64,000 nt of DNA from positions 102,989-166,988 of the forward strand of contig NZ_PPEK01000004.1 of the NCBI RefSeq assembly GCF_002899715.1, in the 5' to 3' direction. Numbering within the stretch: the stretch's first letter is position 1; each line of letters starts with the position of its first letter. The DNA is from Enteroscipio rubneri. GTDB taxonomy: Bacteria > Actinomycetota > Coriobacteriia > Coriobacteriales > Eggerthellaceae. The notes under the pieces were generated by a model. It was not told the origin of the DNA, did no database searches, and saw only the letters and a program-made list of their open reading frames with translations. The position numbers and the translations under genes are program-made. This document shows positions 63,538 through 64,000 of this stretch, piece by piece.

Positions 63538-63565
63538 GACGCGGGCAGCATAGCGTGTTATGCGA

Positions 63566-63597
63566 ACGGGGCAGTCTTCGGGCTGCTCCGTTTTGTT
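63566..63597 (+). terminator. Intrinsic terminator of guaB
   Basis: ACGGGGCAG (63566-63574) pairs with CTGCTCCGT (63583-63591), with one G-T pair, followed by TTTTGTT. It lies about 30 bases after the guaB stop. Confidence 0.8.
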
Positions 63598-63935
63598 GTG
63601 ATGAGACGTTTCGGAAATCGCGAAAGGGCGTTGATTTCGGGGCCCGTTTCTTCGTGCGCTGTCCGGTCTTTTTTCGGGAAGGCGCCGACGGATGAGTCGC
63701 GCGCATGGTGGGAAGAGAATGCGAGAATCCGGAACACGGTTCTTCCTTCTGTGGCGCATTCGGAATGAATAGGTCATGGGGGGTGCTTTAAACTTGCCAT
63801 AAAATTATAGTTGATCAGGGATTCTGCGTGTAACTTTATCAGATGCTTATATAATTGTTCGCATAAAGGTAGAAGGTACCGTCAAGAATCTTGCGCACTT
63901 TTCCGACAGCCTCATAAGCCCGCCGTCCGGTGCGG
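63598..63935. other. Gene-free, AT-rich interval at the window end
   Basis: No protein-like frame. Bases about 63785-63870 are much more AT-rich than the surroundings, with several TATAAT-like boxes (such as TATATAAT near 63848), so a promoter may lie here, but no partner -35 or target gene can be assigned. Confidence 0.35.
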
Positions 63936-64000
63936 CTACCCCTCCAGCAGAGTCACGTCCAGATAGCGCCTCGAGCCCCACTCGCTCTCGGCCACGTACT
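63936..64000 (-). CDS. C-terminal end of a minus-strand gene cut by the window edge
   Basis: Reading from the edge, 21 codons with strong G/C third positions end in TAG (complement of 63936-63938): the last residues are YVAESEWGSRRYLDVTLLEG. The ESxxGxxRxLDVxLL pattern is reminiscent of the nuclease-like end of AAA-ATPase/PD-(D/E)XK proteins, but the fragment is too short to name. Confidence 0.45.
   Translation of the reverse strand, partial: YVAESEWGSRRYLDVTLLEG

Overview
The window is a high-GC (roughly 60-65% by eye) bacterial chromosome segment with ordinary codon use. No integrase, transposase, phage gene, CRISPR array, tRNA or rRNA was found. The gene mix points to an anaerobic gut actinobacterium of the Eggerthellaceae (Eggerthella/Gordonibacter-like). 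It has Tat-exported lipoprotein flavin reductases of the fumarate/urocanate-reductase type, each with a membrane-embedded LuxR-type regulator, plus a DMSO-reductase-type molybdoenzyme operon, type III glutamine synthetase and citramalate-dependent isoleucine synthesis. The assignment is an inference from gene content; no marker gene proves genus.

Layout. 1-7.5 kb: end of a flavin reductase, a LysR regulator and an MFS carrier (both with long poly-G runs in their leaders), a Gfo/Idh/MocA dehydrogenase, a small membrane protein and rplM-rpsI. 7.5-18.3 kb: two modules of a Tat flavoprotein (minus) diverging from a membrane LuxR regulator (plus). The first regulator overlaps the start of an 828-residue protein that looks like a type I restriction specificity subunit fused to a degenerate HsdM methyltransferase. 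A roughly 150-bp inverted-repeat element occurs in two copies flanking this module. 18.4-31.1 kb: type III glutamine synthetase, a Bcr/CflA exporter, a two-component system diverging from a VTC/DUF4956/Cthe_2159-like operon across a symmetric regulator site, then an ECF sigma factor with a membrane-anchored beta-propeller partner. 31.1-41.7 kb: ilvE, cimA and a YerC-like regulator; two divergent 320-residue membrane proteins with a TetR regulator and a flavodoxin-fold protein; NUDIX, sirtuin, Hsp20 under a CIRCE-type site, and a phosphodiesterase.

41.7-49.3 kb: a ferric-reductase-like membrane protein diverging from a complete four-gene molybdoenzyme operon (catalytic, Fe-S, TorD chaperone, NrfD/DmsC anchor), then a YtrA-type GntR regulator overlapping a slipin gene. 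49.4-64 kb: beta-carbonic anhydrase, rubrerythrin behind a Fur-like palindrome, enoyl-CoA hydratase, a CPA2 antiporter with TrkA-C-like domains, a very large MacB-type ABC protein, an M18 aminopeptidase, a methyltransferase, an NSS symporter, guaB, and the last codons of a minus-strand gene.

Functional reading: the exported reductases and the molybdoenzyme would let the cell use different external electron acceptors, each under its own regulator. The least explained item is the HsdS-HsdM-like fusion coupled to a membrane LuxR regulator.
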